From Fomitopsis serialis (lineage: Eukaryota; Basidiomycota; Agaricomycetes; Polyporales; Fomitopsidaceae): DNA of 64,000 nt. The notes beneath the pieces are model-generated. The model made no database searches and was not told the origin of the DNA. It was given only the letters and a program-made list of their open reading frames with translations. Shown here piece by piece: positions 1-11,912 of this stretch. The position numbers were made by a program, and so were the translations under genes. Positions within the stretch are counted from its first letter, which is position 1; every line of letters starts with the position of its first letter. The DNA lies in NCBI RefSeq assembly GCF_022376445.1, contig NW_025954962.1, positions 248,001 through 312,000 on the forward strand, given 5' to 3'.

Positions 1-156
1 TTACTGTGATTTCTGATCACTTATCGCGTCTAATTCCCTCTACCGCCCTGTCGCCTACCTTGGCTCCTCCATCATCCGGCTTTCGGACGTGCCTTGCCTC
101 TGCTCCATCGCCCACCTCCCCCAGTTCGACCATAGACAGACTGGAGAATTTCCACA

Positions 157-1144
157 ATGCAGGCCATTAAGTGTATGTGCTGGATGTCTACAGCTCACTC
201 TCACGGCGTTGCTAACCTGGTCGCGTAGGCGTCGTCGTAGGAGATGGTGCAGTCGGCAAGGCAAGCAATCGGTTCGAGGCTCGGTTTCCAAGGCTGACGA
301 CTGCTCGTACGTAGACATGTCTGCTCATTTCGTACACCACGAACGCCTTCCCGGTACGTCGTGCTTCGTTCTGCGGCTGTGTCGCATCACACTGATCTCG
401 GACACGTAGGGCGAATATATCCCTACCGGTACGCGCAAGCCATTTGCCCTGAGACAATCTCAGTCTCACAAATCGCGGTCATGTAGTGTTCGACAATTAC
501 TCGGCCAATGTGATGGTCGACGGTAAGACGATCTCGCTTGGTCTGTGGGATACAGCTGGGCAGGAAGATTACGACCGTCTCCGGCCGCTCTCATACCCCC
601 AAACGGATGTGTTCCTCATCTGCTTCTCTCTGGTCAGCCCTCCTAGTTACGAGAACGTGCGGACCAAGGTGCGTCCCTGCTCCTGTCTGGTGACTGATCT
701 GTAGGCTCATGCGACCTCCTCGCTTAGTGGTACCCTGAAATCTCGCATCACGCGCCGTCCACGTCAATCGTCCTGGTTGGTACGAAGCTCGATCTTCGCG
801 AGGATCCCGGCACCATTGAGAAGCTGAGGGAGCGGTATGTAACCTTGAGATTGTCCGGCCTCATCTTTCATTAACCTTTGCTGTCCTTTCAGTCGCATGG
901 CGCCCATACAATACGCGCAGGGCGTGGCTATGGCGAGAGACATTGGAGCCGTGAAATACCTTGAATGTTCCGCGCTGACGCAGAAGGGTCTCAAGACCGT
1001 CTTCGATGAGGCCATCCGCGCTGTTCGTGAGTGCAATCTTCATGGGTCGGCGCTGAAAGTTTTTGTGCTCACACACGTATCAAAGTCAACCCTCCTCCGC
1101 AGCCCAAGAAGAAGGCAGACAAGAAGGGGTGCATCATCGTTTAA
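157..1144 (+). CDS. rac1: Rac1-type Rho GTPase
   Basis: Small GTPase that switches effectors of actin, polarity and NADPH oxidase at the plasma membrane. Eight exons join exactly: 157-172, 229-260, 315-353, 410-428, 487-668, 728-834, 893-1026 and 1086-1144, giving 195 residues, the normal family length. The N-terminus [17 protein letters not shown] is Rac-like (Cdc42 normally has MQTIK). The P-loop GDGAVGKT is at 10-17, the switch II motif DTAGQ near 57-61 and the base-recognition motif TKLD near 115. The C-terminus has a polybasic stretch and a CIIV CAAX box, so prenylation and membrane anchoring are expected. Intron 2 (261-314) starts with GC rather than GT; no GT donor fits the conserved GKTCLL junction. 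The gene is intact. Rac rather than Cdc42 is supported by the first residues and by the insert region. Confidence 0.96.
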
Positions 1145-2105
1145 TGCACGTCACATTTCACACGCCTCGGACTCGGGAACCGCTGCAGCGCGTTTCTCTG
1201 CCATCTGCACGAATATACACCCACATTTACGACTGCGCTGCATGCTCCTCGTCCGTTTCTCGGCCTACCCTTCGTTCGCAGACTTGCAGGGTGTTATGGC
1301 AGTTGGGTTGCCTTTGGCGATTAGGGACCCTGGCGTCGGCTTCTCGGTGATCTCCCCCTGTCCCCCTTCTTCCGTTGTTTTCTTAGCTTCGTTTTGGAGA
1401 TATCATATCGCATCTACTACGCCATGAGCGAACACTTGGATATTCAGTTTCTACAGCGCAATCAGTGATCACGCATGTCAGCTTCAGTTCCTCAACGTCC
1501 TCAACTCCTGGACGTCGTGTGGCATCGTCACGTGCACAGCAGCCCTGCCCACTGCCAGGAACTGCCCTCGGATCCGGCCTGGTATGTTTTGGCTTTCTCA
1601 TGAGTGTCAGCACGCCACTGTGCTGCTGGAATAAGTGTTGAATCGCAGACAGGAGCCGCGCGTACAACATATCCCACTCCATGACGCGGCCAATGTACAC
1701 CGGTCCTTATGAGCTTGACTCTCAGCATATGTCCACTCTCGAGTCTCGAGCTCTGTGACCTGTAGTCGAAAGGCTATTATCTGTGCCACCCTCTGAGCCG
1801 TTCAGTAAGTCACACCACAAATTGAGAGCCGTTTACGGAGCAGCTTGCCTCCGCGCCGGTCGTCGTCTACGAAAGTTGCTTGTTACCCCTGTACGCGTGG
1901 TTGGCAAAGCCGTTCTCTTCGTCATCCCCCCGCATCAGCGATCATGTCGATTGAACGCCTCCGCAGCGCCTGTATGTCACTCGCAGGTGTGCCATGCTTT
2001 CGAATATATGACTCCGGGACTTGAGCGGGTCCATAAGCACTGGCTGTACTCGCCTGCGTACCCCGTCCACCTATCCATCGGTAACGACCACTCTGCCACC
2101 GTTCG
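1145..2105. other. Intergenic, no gene seen
   Basis: Holds the 3' flank of rac1 and the 5' flank of the prephenate dehydratase gene. Open frames here are short and have no recognisable protein character. The stretch near 1944 that reads as a short start does not join in frame to the next gene. Confidence 0.5.
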
Positions 2106-3393
2106 ATGACCGCTGCCGGAGTACCAGCCCAAGCTCGCCTTCCTGGCCCCTTGGGTTCACATTCATATCAGGTTCGTTCGAATCTGACTGCCAGGGTCTG
2201 TGATTGGCATAACACCGTGTCCCCGAGGGTAGTGCGCGAAGACTGGATTCGGGTCGAGCGTGGAATACGTAGAGAGACCGAGCATCACAGGTGAGTCCTG
2301 TCCAATCCCGCACGCACGCTCTGAAACGACTCCGATGCAGAGGTGTTCAACGCCGTCTCGCCCGACGTCCCCTTCGGGCTGCTCCCGCAGGAGAACAGCG
2401 TGTTCGGGACGGTCACGGAGACGTACGACCTCCTCCGGCTGCCCGAGGTCGGCACGGGGAAGTTCATCCGTGGCGAGCTCGTCCTCCCCATCCGGCACTC
2501 GCTCGTCGTCCGCCGCGGCGTGAAGCTCGAGGACGTCGAGCGCGTGCTCAGCCACGAGCAGGTTAGTGTGTGCCCCCCAATCTCCCCTCCGTCCGTCGGC
2601 GTATGTCATCATTTCGCTCACATTGCCTCTGGCGTTAGGCCCTGGGCCAATGTTCGCGGTTCCTGTCCGAGAGGCTGCCGGGAGCTGCACGGGTCAAGAC
2701 GCCGTCCACGTCCGCCGCGGCGAAGTCGCTCCTCTCCGCCGAGGACGAGGACACAGCAGCGCGGAGCGCCGCGATATGCTCAATAGCGTGCACGACCGTC
2801 TTTGACGGGCTCGAGGTGCTCCAGGAAGGCATCCAGAACGTCGACAGTAAGCACCGACTCCGGTCGGGGCCCTGCCCTGCGCTTTCCCTTCCCCGAGGCG
2901 GCTCCGCTGACCAGACACCCCTCCCCCCAGCGAACCGGACCCGGTTCTACGTCGTCTCCCACTCCCCGAGAGCAACTCCCAGCGGAGTTCCAGACGCCCA
3001 TCCCCAAGCACGCGCTCGTGCGCATCAGCCTCAGCCCTCGCCCAGCCCCTCAGACGCGACCGCCAACGGGGACGGGGGCGAGATTGGGGATGGGGACGGG
3101 GACGGGGACGAGTCCACCGCACCCCCGCGCACGCGCGGCCGCCTCGTGCACCTCGTGATGAGCACGCTCCTGACGACGTTCGGGCTCCCGACGAGCCGCG
3201 TCGACCGTCGGCCGTCGCTCACGGACACGCCCTTCGAGGACGTGTACCTCGTCGAGCTCGAGGCGAGCTGCAGCCTCGCGGGGCCCGGCGGGAGTGGGAC
3301 GCGGCGAGCGCGGCGCTGTGGGCCAGGGTGAAGGCCGGCGTGGAGAAGATCGGCGCGCTGGGTGGGGAGGCTGCGGTGCTGGGGATTTGGTGA
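2106..3393 (+). CDS. Prephenate dehydratase (frame-broken)
   Basis: Converts prephenate to phenylpyruvate in phenylalanine synthesis. Exons about 2106-2171, 2233-2290, 2341-2561, 2639-2846 and 2931 onward are bounded by good splice sites. Family motifs seen in order: GPLGSHSYQ, FGSSVEYVERPSIT, the substrate-binding block GLLPQENSVFGTV, the ALGQCSRFL helix and the conserved NRTRFYVVS. An ACT-like regulatory half follows (PKHALVRISLS, then LTTFGLPTSRVDRRPS), ending GGEAAVLGIW, a typical fungal C-terminus. The last exon is out of frame at least three times: near 2971 at a C run, again around 3040, and near 3283. A Gly-Asp-rich insert lies at about 3080-3112. Either the consensus has indels or the gene is a pseudogene. 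The start is uncertain; just upstream of GPLG a second frame also reads like the family N-terminus (PKLAFL). Confidence 0.82.
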
Positions 3394-3604
3394 GGCGTCG
3401 GTGTATTCTAGATGCGACGTTGGTTGGAGCTCTGTTCTGTCAAGTGTGTATATTAATTACCTGTCGCAACTTGTCTTGTCTTGTCCGCGTAGCGCTCACT
3501 GCATGTCTCGTCGAACGCGTTCTCTCATATATATCGTCGTCAGATAGTCATACATGTAAAGGTAGCATCTGCGTGGTATCATCCTCAGGTGATTGGTCTC
3601 CTAG

Positions 3605-5739
3605 TCAGTCCGCGTACACCGACTGTTCAATGAGCCTCCGCGCCGCCTCCGAGCGCGGTGTGATCCTGCACGGGAACGGCGGTGGCCGACTGCATCCGTC
3701 GCCAACCGCGAGTCAGCTCACGACCGATGAACGACGGTGCTGTAGATCCACACACCTGAGCATCGTGGACGAGAACTCCACGGACGGCTCGACAGGCACG
3801 CCGTGCGCGTCCAGCGTTTTCGAGACGTCGAACACCGCGGCGACGGTGGCGACGGCGACCCAGATGTTGTCCATCGCGAGCCAGCGGCCGGGGCATATTC
3901 TGTGATACACATCCGATCAGTGAGTCCGAGAGAGGTCGACAATGGGGATAGCTCACCGCCTGCCGAACCCAAAGGCCGCGAGGGGCGGCTCGTTGGTGCC
4001 GCGCTCCGCGTTCGTCTTCTTGTCCGCGTACCGCTCGGGGCGAACCGGAGCGGGTCGGGGTACGTCGTCTCGTCGTGCAGGATGCCCCTTCGCGCGAACC
4101 GCCGTCTTCAGCCAAGGGCTTAGGGGAGGAGTGAGGGAAGGTAGCTTACCAGTATTCGGGAGCACGGTCGTCCCCTTGGGTATCCAGTGCCCCTCATAGA
4201 CGTCGTCCTCCGTCACGCTGTGCGCGACGCCCAGCGGCGCACTAGGAGGCGTAGTCAGTGATCTTACCTACTCACTCCGGCGAGCTGCGGGGAGCGCGCA
4301 CCTGGGTTCCACCGGAGACACTCCCAGACGACCCAGTCGACGTACGGGAGGAGGTGCCGGTCTGCGAAGGTGGGCAGGCGGGCGGGGCCCACGACGCGGT
4401 CGATCTCGGCCTGACACCGCTTGAACATGTCGGGGTAGACGGTCGCGGCGAGGAAGAAGGATTGGATGGCGGAGACGTCTGGAGCGAGTGTAGGCGAGAT
4501 GGCCGGGTTGTCAGTGTCGCTAGATGACGGAGTGGTCGCACGTGTCTGCGCCAGCTACAAGGAGTTGGGTCAGCGATCAGCCGATGACGAGTGGTAGGAG
4601 GATTACCGGCGTATGCGGTGCGGCGACGCCCTTGACTAGCCGTTCGTACTGCGGGTCTTGTCCGGACTGCGTCCGTTTCTCTACCTCAGCGGTTGCGAAG
4701 CACGGCACGGCGGTACCCGAGCCTTGTATGTCTGATGAGCACAGCCAGACACACAGGCGGCCGGGCTTACCGTCCGCTCTTTGACCATCTCGTACGGCTC
4801 ATTCAGCATCGCGCGGTTCAGCTTGCGCCATTCCAGTGCCTTGCGCTTGAACGCTGCGCCGGGCATCCATGTCGGGACATGCCTCACTGCAGACACGGTT
4901 TCAGCGGTGTAGATGGAGCTCAGGCGAGTGCGCGTACATAGCGGGATGTAGTCGACGAGGTACGTCCCGAAGATGCCGGCGTGGCCGAGCGTCTCGAGCG
5001 CCCTGTCGGCGAGCACGACGAAGACGTCGCCTTCGGGGGCGACCTGGTGGCCGTAGATTATTTGCATGATGATGGCGGCCGCGGTGCTGTGCGGCGTGAG
5101 TGACTTTGCTGGGACTGCTGGGTGGAAGAACAACCGCCGAACGTGGTAAGAAAGATTGTCGGGTGTCGTCAATAGTTCTGGAGCATCACGCATGTCTCTT
5201 TGACTGGACGGCGTGGTAGTCGGGTGCGGTGTTGGTGCTGAAGTATTGGTGAAGAGCGTTCTGTGCTGCTTCCACCACGGGCCGTAGGGTATGGTAGAAA
5301 TAGCCAATCCCAGCCCATACTAAGCAGACATCTATTAGCATGCGAAGCCGTTGTTTAAATACATACAGCTTGCTGACCATGGGCCTATACGGCCTGGAGG
5401 AGTAAATCGCGCTGCGCTTGTCGAGCAGGTCAGAGGCCGCGTTGGCGGAGTTTACGACGAGGATGGGGTTCCCGAGACGCGGATGTAGATGACATCGCCT
5501 GCCAAGGAAGTAGGAGGTGAGGGCAGAAGCGCAGGGAGCCGGTGATCAGACGGACCGTATGTCTTCCGCCATTCAGCGTATACTTCCACGGATACCGACT
5601 GGCAGGGGCCCGACCCGAAGAGGACGTATTTGGACCCGGTGGGAGGGGCGGGCGGCGGGTCTACGCGCGGCAAGAAGCGCGTAAGGGCCGCGGAGAGAAG
5701 GAGGCCAAGGAGGAGCGCGATGCAGCGCGAGTCGGGCAT
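3605..5739 (-). CDS. Cytochrome P450 (frame-broken)
   Basis: Haem monooxygenase anchored in the endoplasmic reticulum. A hydrophobic N-terminal anchor (MPDSRCIALLLGLLLSAAL) is followed by a proline-rich hinge. Recognisable P450 parts in order: GPWWKQHR (helix C), helix I AGADT, helix K WECLRWNP, the PERF-like PDPLRF, and the haem-binding FGFGRRICPGRWLA with its cysteine. The C-terminus PFPCRITPRSEAARR resembles fungal P450s of the O-methylsterigmatocystin-oxidoreductase-like group. Frame is lost near 5473, 5251, 5205, 4618 and 4035, so no continuous protein can be read; the breaks are single bases, mostly missing. It may be intact in the organism. A CArG-like palindrome lies 65 bases upstream of the start. 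The substrate cannot be inferred. Confidence 0.85.
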
Positions 5740-6113
5740 GGCGCGCGTGGCGACGCGGCGGGGTAAGTGGAGGGGGACTCGGAGGCCGGGGTGTGAGGGG
5801 GAGCCATATATGGAGGGAGAGCCGAAGTCATGAGAAGGGCAGCCGGGGAGCCATGGCTAGCAGGAGGCCTGGCGAGGGCTTGGCGAGGAGAATATCAGCT
5901 GCGACACTCGCACGGGGACGACTGGCCTGTGGAGGACGACTGCTTCGACGCGCATTGCCGGGACTCGGACGCGGATCCTAATTTCCTCGATCGACTGCTA
6001 CGCTCCCCGATTAGGCAGTCCGGTCTTCAACCACAGGCACGCGATCTCGGCATCCCCCGCGCTTCGCCGCCATTTGCCACCCGCGCGTGCGTCCGCGCGC
6101 TTGCTCAGCGACG
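5740..6113. other. Divergent promoter region, P450 and Yth1
   Basis: Separates the leftward P450 from the rightward CPSF30 gene. It contains the CCATATATGG palindrome at 5804-5813. No gene is seen. Confidence 0.6.
5804..5813 (-). promoter_or_regulatory. TATA or CArG-like box upstream of P450
   Basis: CCATATATGG lies 65 bases upstream of the P450 start codon. It contains TATATA and also matches the MADS-box consensus CC(A/T)6GG exactly. At this distance a core-promoter TATA role is the simpler reading; MADS binding is inference. Confidence 0.4.
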
Positions 6114-7178
6114 ATGAGTCTCTCCGCGACAGCCACCAGCCCCCTCGCAGGCCCGTCCCCCCTCCGCGACATCGTCCGGCCCCAGTTCCACCAGAACAAC
6201 TTTGCAGAGGAGCTCTTCGTCAAGAATGAACTCGGCATCAAGCTCGACAAAGGTGCGCACCCACGCAAATGCCCATCAAACCCTATAACCCGTCCCCACT
6301 CAGACGACCAGATCTGCCGTCTCTCGCTTACGCCCACGGGCTGCCCCCTCGGGCCCCTCCACTGCCCTCTGAGACATACCACCCCCTCTCCCGCGAACTT
6401 CCAACCCCCGAAGCAGCTCCCGACGCACCCCCGCGAACGCGAGCGTCTCGCGACCGTATGCAAGCACTGGCTCAGAGGCCTCTGCAAGAAGGGCGATGCG
6501 TGTGAGTTCCTGCACGAGTACAATCTCAGGCGCATGCCCGAGTGCTGGTGGTACGCAAAGTACGGCTATTGCTCGGCAGGAGACGAGTGCTTGTACGCCC
6601 ACCCCAAGGAGCGCCGCATCGAGTGCCCGGACTACAACCGCGGCTTCTGTAAGCTTGGTGGGTGCCCCGCGCTGAGATTGCGAGATACGTGGTCCTCACT
6701 TGCGCTAGGTCCCACATGTCCCCGCAAGCACGTACGCAGGGTAGCATGCCAGCTGTACCTGACCGGCTTCTGCCCATTGGGCTCGGAGTGCCCACGCGGA
6801 CAGTACGCACCGTCTCCCAACCTCTCCCTGCATATCGCTCACCACCGACCCAGCCCGAAGCCCGGCATTCCTGCTCCAGAAGCCTACGAGCCGCCACCCC
6901 AACCCTCCATGCGCGAGCTCGGCCCTCCGCCACCCGGGTACGGTAGGTACGCAGACTTTGACGGCGCAGAAAGGTGGCCTGGCCAGCGGCCGCCCGGGGG
7001 TGGTGGTTCTGGTGGCCCGCCAGGACCTCGGAGGAACATCGAGGATGTGGTCTGCTTCAAGGTACGTCTCTGCGGTCTCCTAACGTGGTCGACTAGTCTT
7101 ATGGCTGCTGTACAGTGCGGAGAAAAGGGCCACTATGCAAATCACTGTCGTAATATCACCCAATACAGGAAGCGGTAA
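6114..7178 (+). CDS. CPSF30/Yth1 mRNA 3'-end processing factor
   Basis: RNA-binding subunit of the cleavage and polyadenylation factor that reads the polyadenylation signal in the nucleus. Exons 6114-6252, 6304-6657, 6709-6802, 6854-7061 and 7116-7178 join exactly to 285 residues. A tandem array of CCCH fingers is visible: VCKHWLRGLCKKGDACEFLH, CWWYAKYGYCSAGDECLYAH, CPDYNRGFCKLGPTC and CQLYLTGFCPLGSECPRGH. A more degenerate first finger precedes them, around the CRLSLTPTGCPLG segment. A Pro/Gly-rich linker is followed by a CCHC zinc knuckle (CFKCGEKGHYANHC) at the C-terminus, as in animal CPSF30 but not yeast Yth1. The start at 6114 gives MSLSATATSPLAG. The gene is intact. Confidence 0.95.
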   Translation: MSLSATATSPLAGPSPLRDIVRPQFHQNNFAEELFVKNELGIKLDKGAHPRKCPSNPITRPHSDDQICRLSLTPTGCPLGPLHCPLRHTTPSPANFQPPKQLPTHPRERERLATVCKHWLRGLCKKGDACEFLHEYNLRRMPECWWYAKYGYCSAGDECLYAHPKERRIECPDYNRGFCKLGGCPALRLRDTWSSLALGPTCPRKHVRRVACQLYLTGFCPLGSECPRGQYAPSPNLSLHIAHHRPSPKPGIPAPEAYEPPPQPSMRELGPPPPGYGRYADFDGAERWPGQRPPGGGGSGGPPGPRRNIEDVVCFKVRLCGLLTWSTSLMAAVQCGEKGHYANHCRNITQYRKR

Positions 7179-7619
7179 TGCATCGCGAATCTGCGCGGTT
7201 ACGACGACAGTTGAGGGTGTTGCCACGGTCATGTTCGATCGTGCAGTACGGGTATGGTGCATTGACATGCAGTATGTGTCCAGCATAGCTATGTGCGTAT
7301 AATACAGTCCGACTGTGTAGTGCGAATGCGACGTGGCTGCTCGTAAGTTACGCCAAGCGCGACAACGCAGACAGCACAGATTCTAACAAAGAGTGATGTG
7401 TAAGTACGCAGGCAGCGACGAAACCCACGACGAAGACGGCGAAAAATCTAATATACAGCAAACAGACAGCGACACAACCCGCAGCCATAGCCAAAAGCAA
7501 ACGAATGTAGGAGCAGAAGCAAGCACGAGATACGTATGTATGTACATACCATTCCACACCAGGGGCGCACCCAGATCTATCGATACATGTTCCGTCGCCT
7601 CTATCCCCCGCACGCCCTC
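7179..7619. other. Intergenic between convergent genes
   Basis: Shared 3' region of the CPSF30 gene and the Zn2Cys6 regulator. The strand opposite the regulator is A-rich (ACAGCAAACAGACAGC and similar). No gene or repeat is seen. Confidence 0.5.
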
Positions 7620-10590
7620 TCAGAACCCTCCCCCGTAGGAGGTCCCTGACAGGATGGCGGGGCGCGCGTGCATGCCCGACATCGCATGCTGCATGTGCTG
7701 CCCACCACCGTTCATGCTGACCCCAGACAAACTGGACATGCCCGAAGGGTGCGAGCCGCCGAGGGCGACGCTGCGCGCCAGCGACCAGCCCATGCCACCC
7801 CCCGCCGCCGCCCGGCGTAGGCAGCAGCTCGCGCATGTGCGCCGCGACCGCCGCCGCGGCGCCAACGCCCATCGGCCCCTCTCCGTGCGTGTGCGCGTGG
7901 GAGTCGAGCTCGAAGGAGCGTATGCCGGGGATGGGCGCGGTGACCTCGTTCTGCGAGGTGGCCTCCTTCGAGAAGAGCGTCGCGTGCGAGAAGGGGTAGA
8001 GCGGCACGCCGCTCGACAGCGGCTCTGGCTGGTTCGTCATCCGGATGATCTCCTGCATGACGCCCTGCAGGAGCTTCTCCTGCCGCGCTGCAAGAGAAAA
8101 ATGCGGAGGTCAGCCAGCGTGCGCGGATAGGGGGAGGGTGCAATGACGTACTCCCGATCGGCGACCGGTTGCCGTACGCCATCATGGCGAAGCGCAGGGC
8201 GTTGATCTCGCCCCAGACGGTGCTCTCCCGCGAGCTGTCCCCGATCTCGATGAAGTACTTGCAGAGCTGTACCTGGACCACCGCGGCGAGGTACCAACAG
8301 ATCTGCAAGAAGGAATGTGGTATGAGTGTGGTGTTACAATGATCCAACGGCAATTGTGGGTCAAGTGTGGTACGGGACACTCACGACGATGAACGGGTGG
8401 AGACGCGTCGTGTCAGTGAAGTCTCGGAGAGCTTGTGCAGCGCGTTGAGGATGACGCGGGTGGCCGTTATGCAGCGCATCGTCGATGTGCTCTGATCGTT
8501 GGCGAAGTCAATGAAGTTATTGTGCAGCGTGATCATCGCCCTGCCCACCGCCCATCAGCATCCACACCAATATCAAGCGCGAACACCGTTACTCACGCAT
8601 ACGGCACGATCCTCGCCATATACAGATCGCTATCAAAACTCGCCACGTCCGAGCCAAAACCAGGTGCTTGTACTGCTGCGGGAAGCTCTCCAGGAAGTCG
8701 ATGCACACGAGCCGGTCGAGCTCCTGGAAGCCCGGTAGGTGAACGGGTTCTGGTTCTTGCTCGGGAGCCGTCGCGCAGGCGATTCGCGTGTTGAAGTCTG
8801 TCACGCGCCCGAAGAGCATGATCGCCTTCAGAAAAGGATGACGAGTCCGTGTACTGCGGCGGGTGCCGGGTGTACAGGTCGCGGCTCGCAAGGTTCTGCG
8901 GGTTGTCTGGCATGTCGGTCTGTGGGTCGCACACTGATGTGAGCACGCGCGTGGTTGGGGGAACGAGACTAGACCACTTACGGCGGACTCAAAGTCTTCT
9001 GCGCGTACGGGAAACTCCGTCCCGATATCGTTCTCGTCGATCGCGTGCAGCCACCCGCCAACGCTCACGATCCTGTCAAACATGATCGTCATCCACCACG
9101 TCCGTCTCCTGAGTTCAAGCTCCTTGAAGTCGGACGGCGGAGGCAGATACGCTCCAGGGGCGTTGCTCGTCTGATGGCTGAACGTCCCAGGGTAGTTCAG
9201 CCCGAGCGGGACGGCGACACGCGTCTGGAAGCCGGCAAAGATCCAGACCTCGACCCAGCGACCCTCCTGGTAGAAGTACCACGAGAGGATGCTGCAGGCC
9301 TGCATGACGGGGAAGATGTCCTGCCCCGTCGCCATCGTACTGTCGATGTACTCGCGCGTTTTCGAGACGTGCAGTTCAGCGAACCGATCGCGCCGTGTGC
9401 CGTCTGAGAGGATCATGCTGTCGCTAGAGGCATATCTTGATGCGGAAGCGCACTGCGGGATCGCAGACCGAATTAGATGAGCGGAACGTACGCAGAAGAT
9501 AACTCACTATTGCGTGTAGAACTGCGGAATGTGGAAATTTTGGGTCTCGTGGGTTGAGATGTAGGGATGCAAGGAACGTCGGTCGATCGAACATCCGCGT
9601 ACTACACGGATCGCATCGGAAGAACACTTCCACGCTATCACACATCCGTCAAGTAACGCTCGCAGACCACACAAAATTACACTCACTAGTGGTTGAGGAC
9701 AGGGGGTTCAGGCAGATGGGGATCCCATCCAGCACAGAGCACATCCATCAGCGGGTCCGGCCCACTGCCAGGCCTGGTCATCTCCGGGCTGCTTGCAGAG
9801 CTCCTGCCTTGGGAGTCGGGGCTGTTCGTCGACAGACCGTTGCCATAGTCCAAGGACGGGTGCGCTACGGCCATGCCCGATACGTTCGGGCTTCCCGCCG
9901 AGGAGCGACCGCTAGAAGTAGACAGAGAGCCGGACGCCGCGTTGGGGTGGGTATAGTGCGCGATGGCTGGAGGTGAGACAGAGCCTGAGGCGAGCGTGCG
10001 TTGCTGATGTTGCAATTGGCTCTTCAGCTGCACTGCGACAGGACAGGGACAGGCGTCAGGTCAGGCGTGGACGCGAGGATCAGGCGCGCAGGACGTACGA
10101 TATGGTCTTCCAGCTGACGGATCCGCTCCGCAGAGTCGACCTCCGGTGCGACGGTGAGGCCATCAATGGGGTCGTATGAGCATGTTGGTTCTGTAGGATG
10201 GCTGAGGGATGGTCAGCGGGGCCTGGGGAACGGATATGGCAACGCACGCGTAGCCACTGGTGGGGGACGCTTATGAGGGCTTGCCATTGCCTTTGCCGTC
10301 GTTCGTGAGTACCGGCCGACGCACTGATCGCCAAATGCGACTCACTTGACACACGTCCCACAATGCGGACGAGCGGCATCACATTTCTGGAGGCAGCACG
10401 CGTCAGATCGGCGTCGAGCCGCGCACAAGCGACGCGCGCAGTGCTTACCAGTTTCCGTTTTCGACACGCAAGGCACGCCTGGAAGGACAGGGGGACGGAG
10501 ATGAGGGCGAGCTCGGCGATCGAGGAAAGGCAAACTCGCCTGGTTCCTGCGCAGAGACGGTCGGGCCGAGGAGGAGCTCGCCTTGGGCAT
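7620..10590 (-). CDS. Zn2Cys6 fungal transcription factor
   Basis: DNA-binding regulator of the Gal4 type. Exon 1 (10540-10590) reads MPKASSSSARPSLRRNQ. Exon 2 (10449-10478) and the next give CLACRKRKLKC and C-x6-C-x2-C (HCGTC), the binuclear zinc cluster; a sixth cysteine lies in the later CSYDPIDG exon. A short coiled segment (AERIRQLEDHI) and a Ser-rich linker follow, then the fungal_trans middle domain (MFDRPTFLASLHL, PVMQACSILSWYFYQEGR, RRRTWWMTIMFDR, DIGTEFPV). The C-terminal tail is rich in Gly and Met. Intron 1 (10479-10539) uses a GC donor. Frame breaks occur near 8836 and at a run of six C (about 7797-7802); the protein-like ending is SGTSYGGGF, stopping at 7620. Target genes are unknown; resemblance to xylanolytic activators is only general. 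Confidence 0.85.
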
Positions 10591-11912
10591 CACGGGCACG
10601 CGTGCGGCGATCAGATAATAGTGAGTATGGGCCGGGGTGGGATGCTAGTGCTGGGCAGGGCGGGTGGGCAGAGCTGGAGGAAGGGCGTGTGGTTGGTAGG
10701 CGTGATAGAGTGTGGAGAGGCGGTGGGAGGATCGACTGACTGAAGAAGGCGGCCTGTTCAAGTAAGTGCGCACCACAGGCGCCCTAATTGCTGCTCCCGC
10801 GGCAAGTTCCTATTTTTGTGCCCATCCCTTTGCGCCCTCCTCGTGCACTCGCATCTCGTCATCTCTGCATTCTCTTGTCTCCTTCAGCCCCATCAGACCA
10901 TCTCGACATAGCCACCGCGCAACACTGTGTGTTCCTACGACATGATCCCTTCAACACTCAAACAGTCGAGTCTCACTCGGTTGCGTCTCCGGAGCCGCAG
11001 GCGCTGTACTGCCATGGTTAGGACACCGGCGGACGACCATCTCTTGTCCGGCGACGTCGCGAGCGACTAAACAAACTCCTGACCAGGGGAATTGTCAGGA
11101 GAGCGTGCAAACGTTACGATCATTCCGAATTCCAAGATCGGCGGATGCGGCGGTGCAGCGTCCGCTCCGTCTGTGCGGACTTGACGTTTCCACGAGCTCA
11201 ATCGGCGCCCGTGGGCCGTCGGCACCGTCCCCTGAGCGTCCTGGCGCGTTTGCAGACGGCCTCCGAGTTCTCTGAGGGGCCGCCCAAGACACATGCTCGC
11301 ACTTATTCTCCGATAGACCGGTGATTCTCGCCAGCTCGCTTACAAAGATTGCTCTGCGAGTGGGATCATCTGGCCCAGTCCTTCTCTTGCTAACTTGTGG
11401 AGATGTTCTCAACAGGCTGGTACCCCGCAAAAGGCGTCTGCTCGCGAAAGCTCCGTGCGCTCGTCGATAAGCCTTGAGCATGCTATGAAGCGCGGTGTGC
11501 AGCCTCTCGTCCTCAATCGCACACACGCACTCGCCGCAAGCTATTGTCAGCTGGATTTCGGGGAGCCACGAGACGTCGCGCTGAGGACAGCCTTGCGCGC
11601 CACCATCGAGGACAGAACCTGTTTCTGCACGCCCACACACCTTGCCAATCCGTCAATTTCATATCCTGCACTTCCTCGCACTGACAGCATCAATCGAATC
11701 GTACAACACGCTCCATTCTTACGATTCCACGACCAGCCCCTTGCTTCTCCGAGATGCGCCCACACACGCGCCGAGGGATCATGGAGGGATCGCGGTCGCC
11801 ATGCGCGTGCGCCTCCCGCACGCTATGCAGCCCTGGTATTTTACGTCCTAAAGGGGAAAGGAACGCACAGCGTAAACATGCGCCGCCGGGGAGAAAGATT
11901 TGAATGAGGTGC
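10591..11912. other. Intergenic 1.3 kb, no gene seen
   Basis: Promoter side of the regulator and 3' side of the UPF0047 gene. Several long open frames occur on both strands because the DNA is G+C-rich, but none has domain-like composition or plausible splice structure. Confidence 0.45.

Noticed and set aside
2021..2203. Alternative N-terminal frame of prephenate dehydratase reading PKLAFL
   Set aside because: It resembles the family start but has a stop codon just upstream and does not continue into GPLGSHSYQ without a frame change; it is kept only as a note on start uncertainty.
11095..11640. Long open frame on the minus strand between the regulator and UPF0047 gene
   Set aside because: Arg/Pro-rich composition typical of a G+C-rich non-coding frame, no domain, and overlapping frames of equal length on the other strand.
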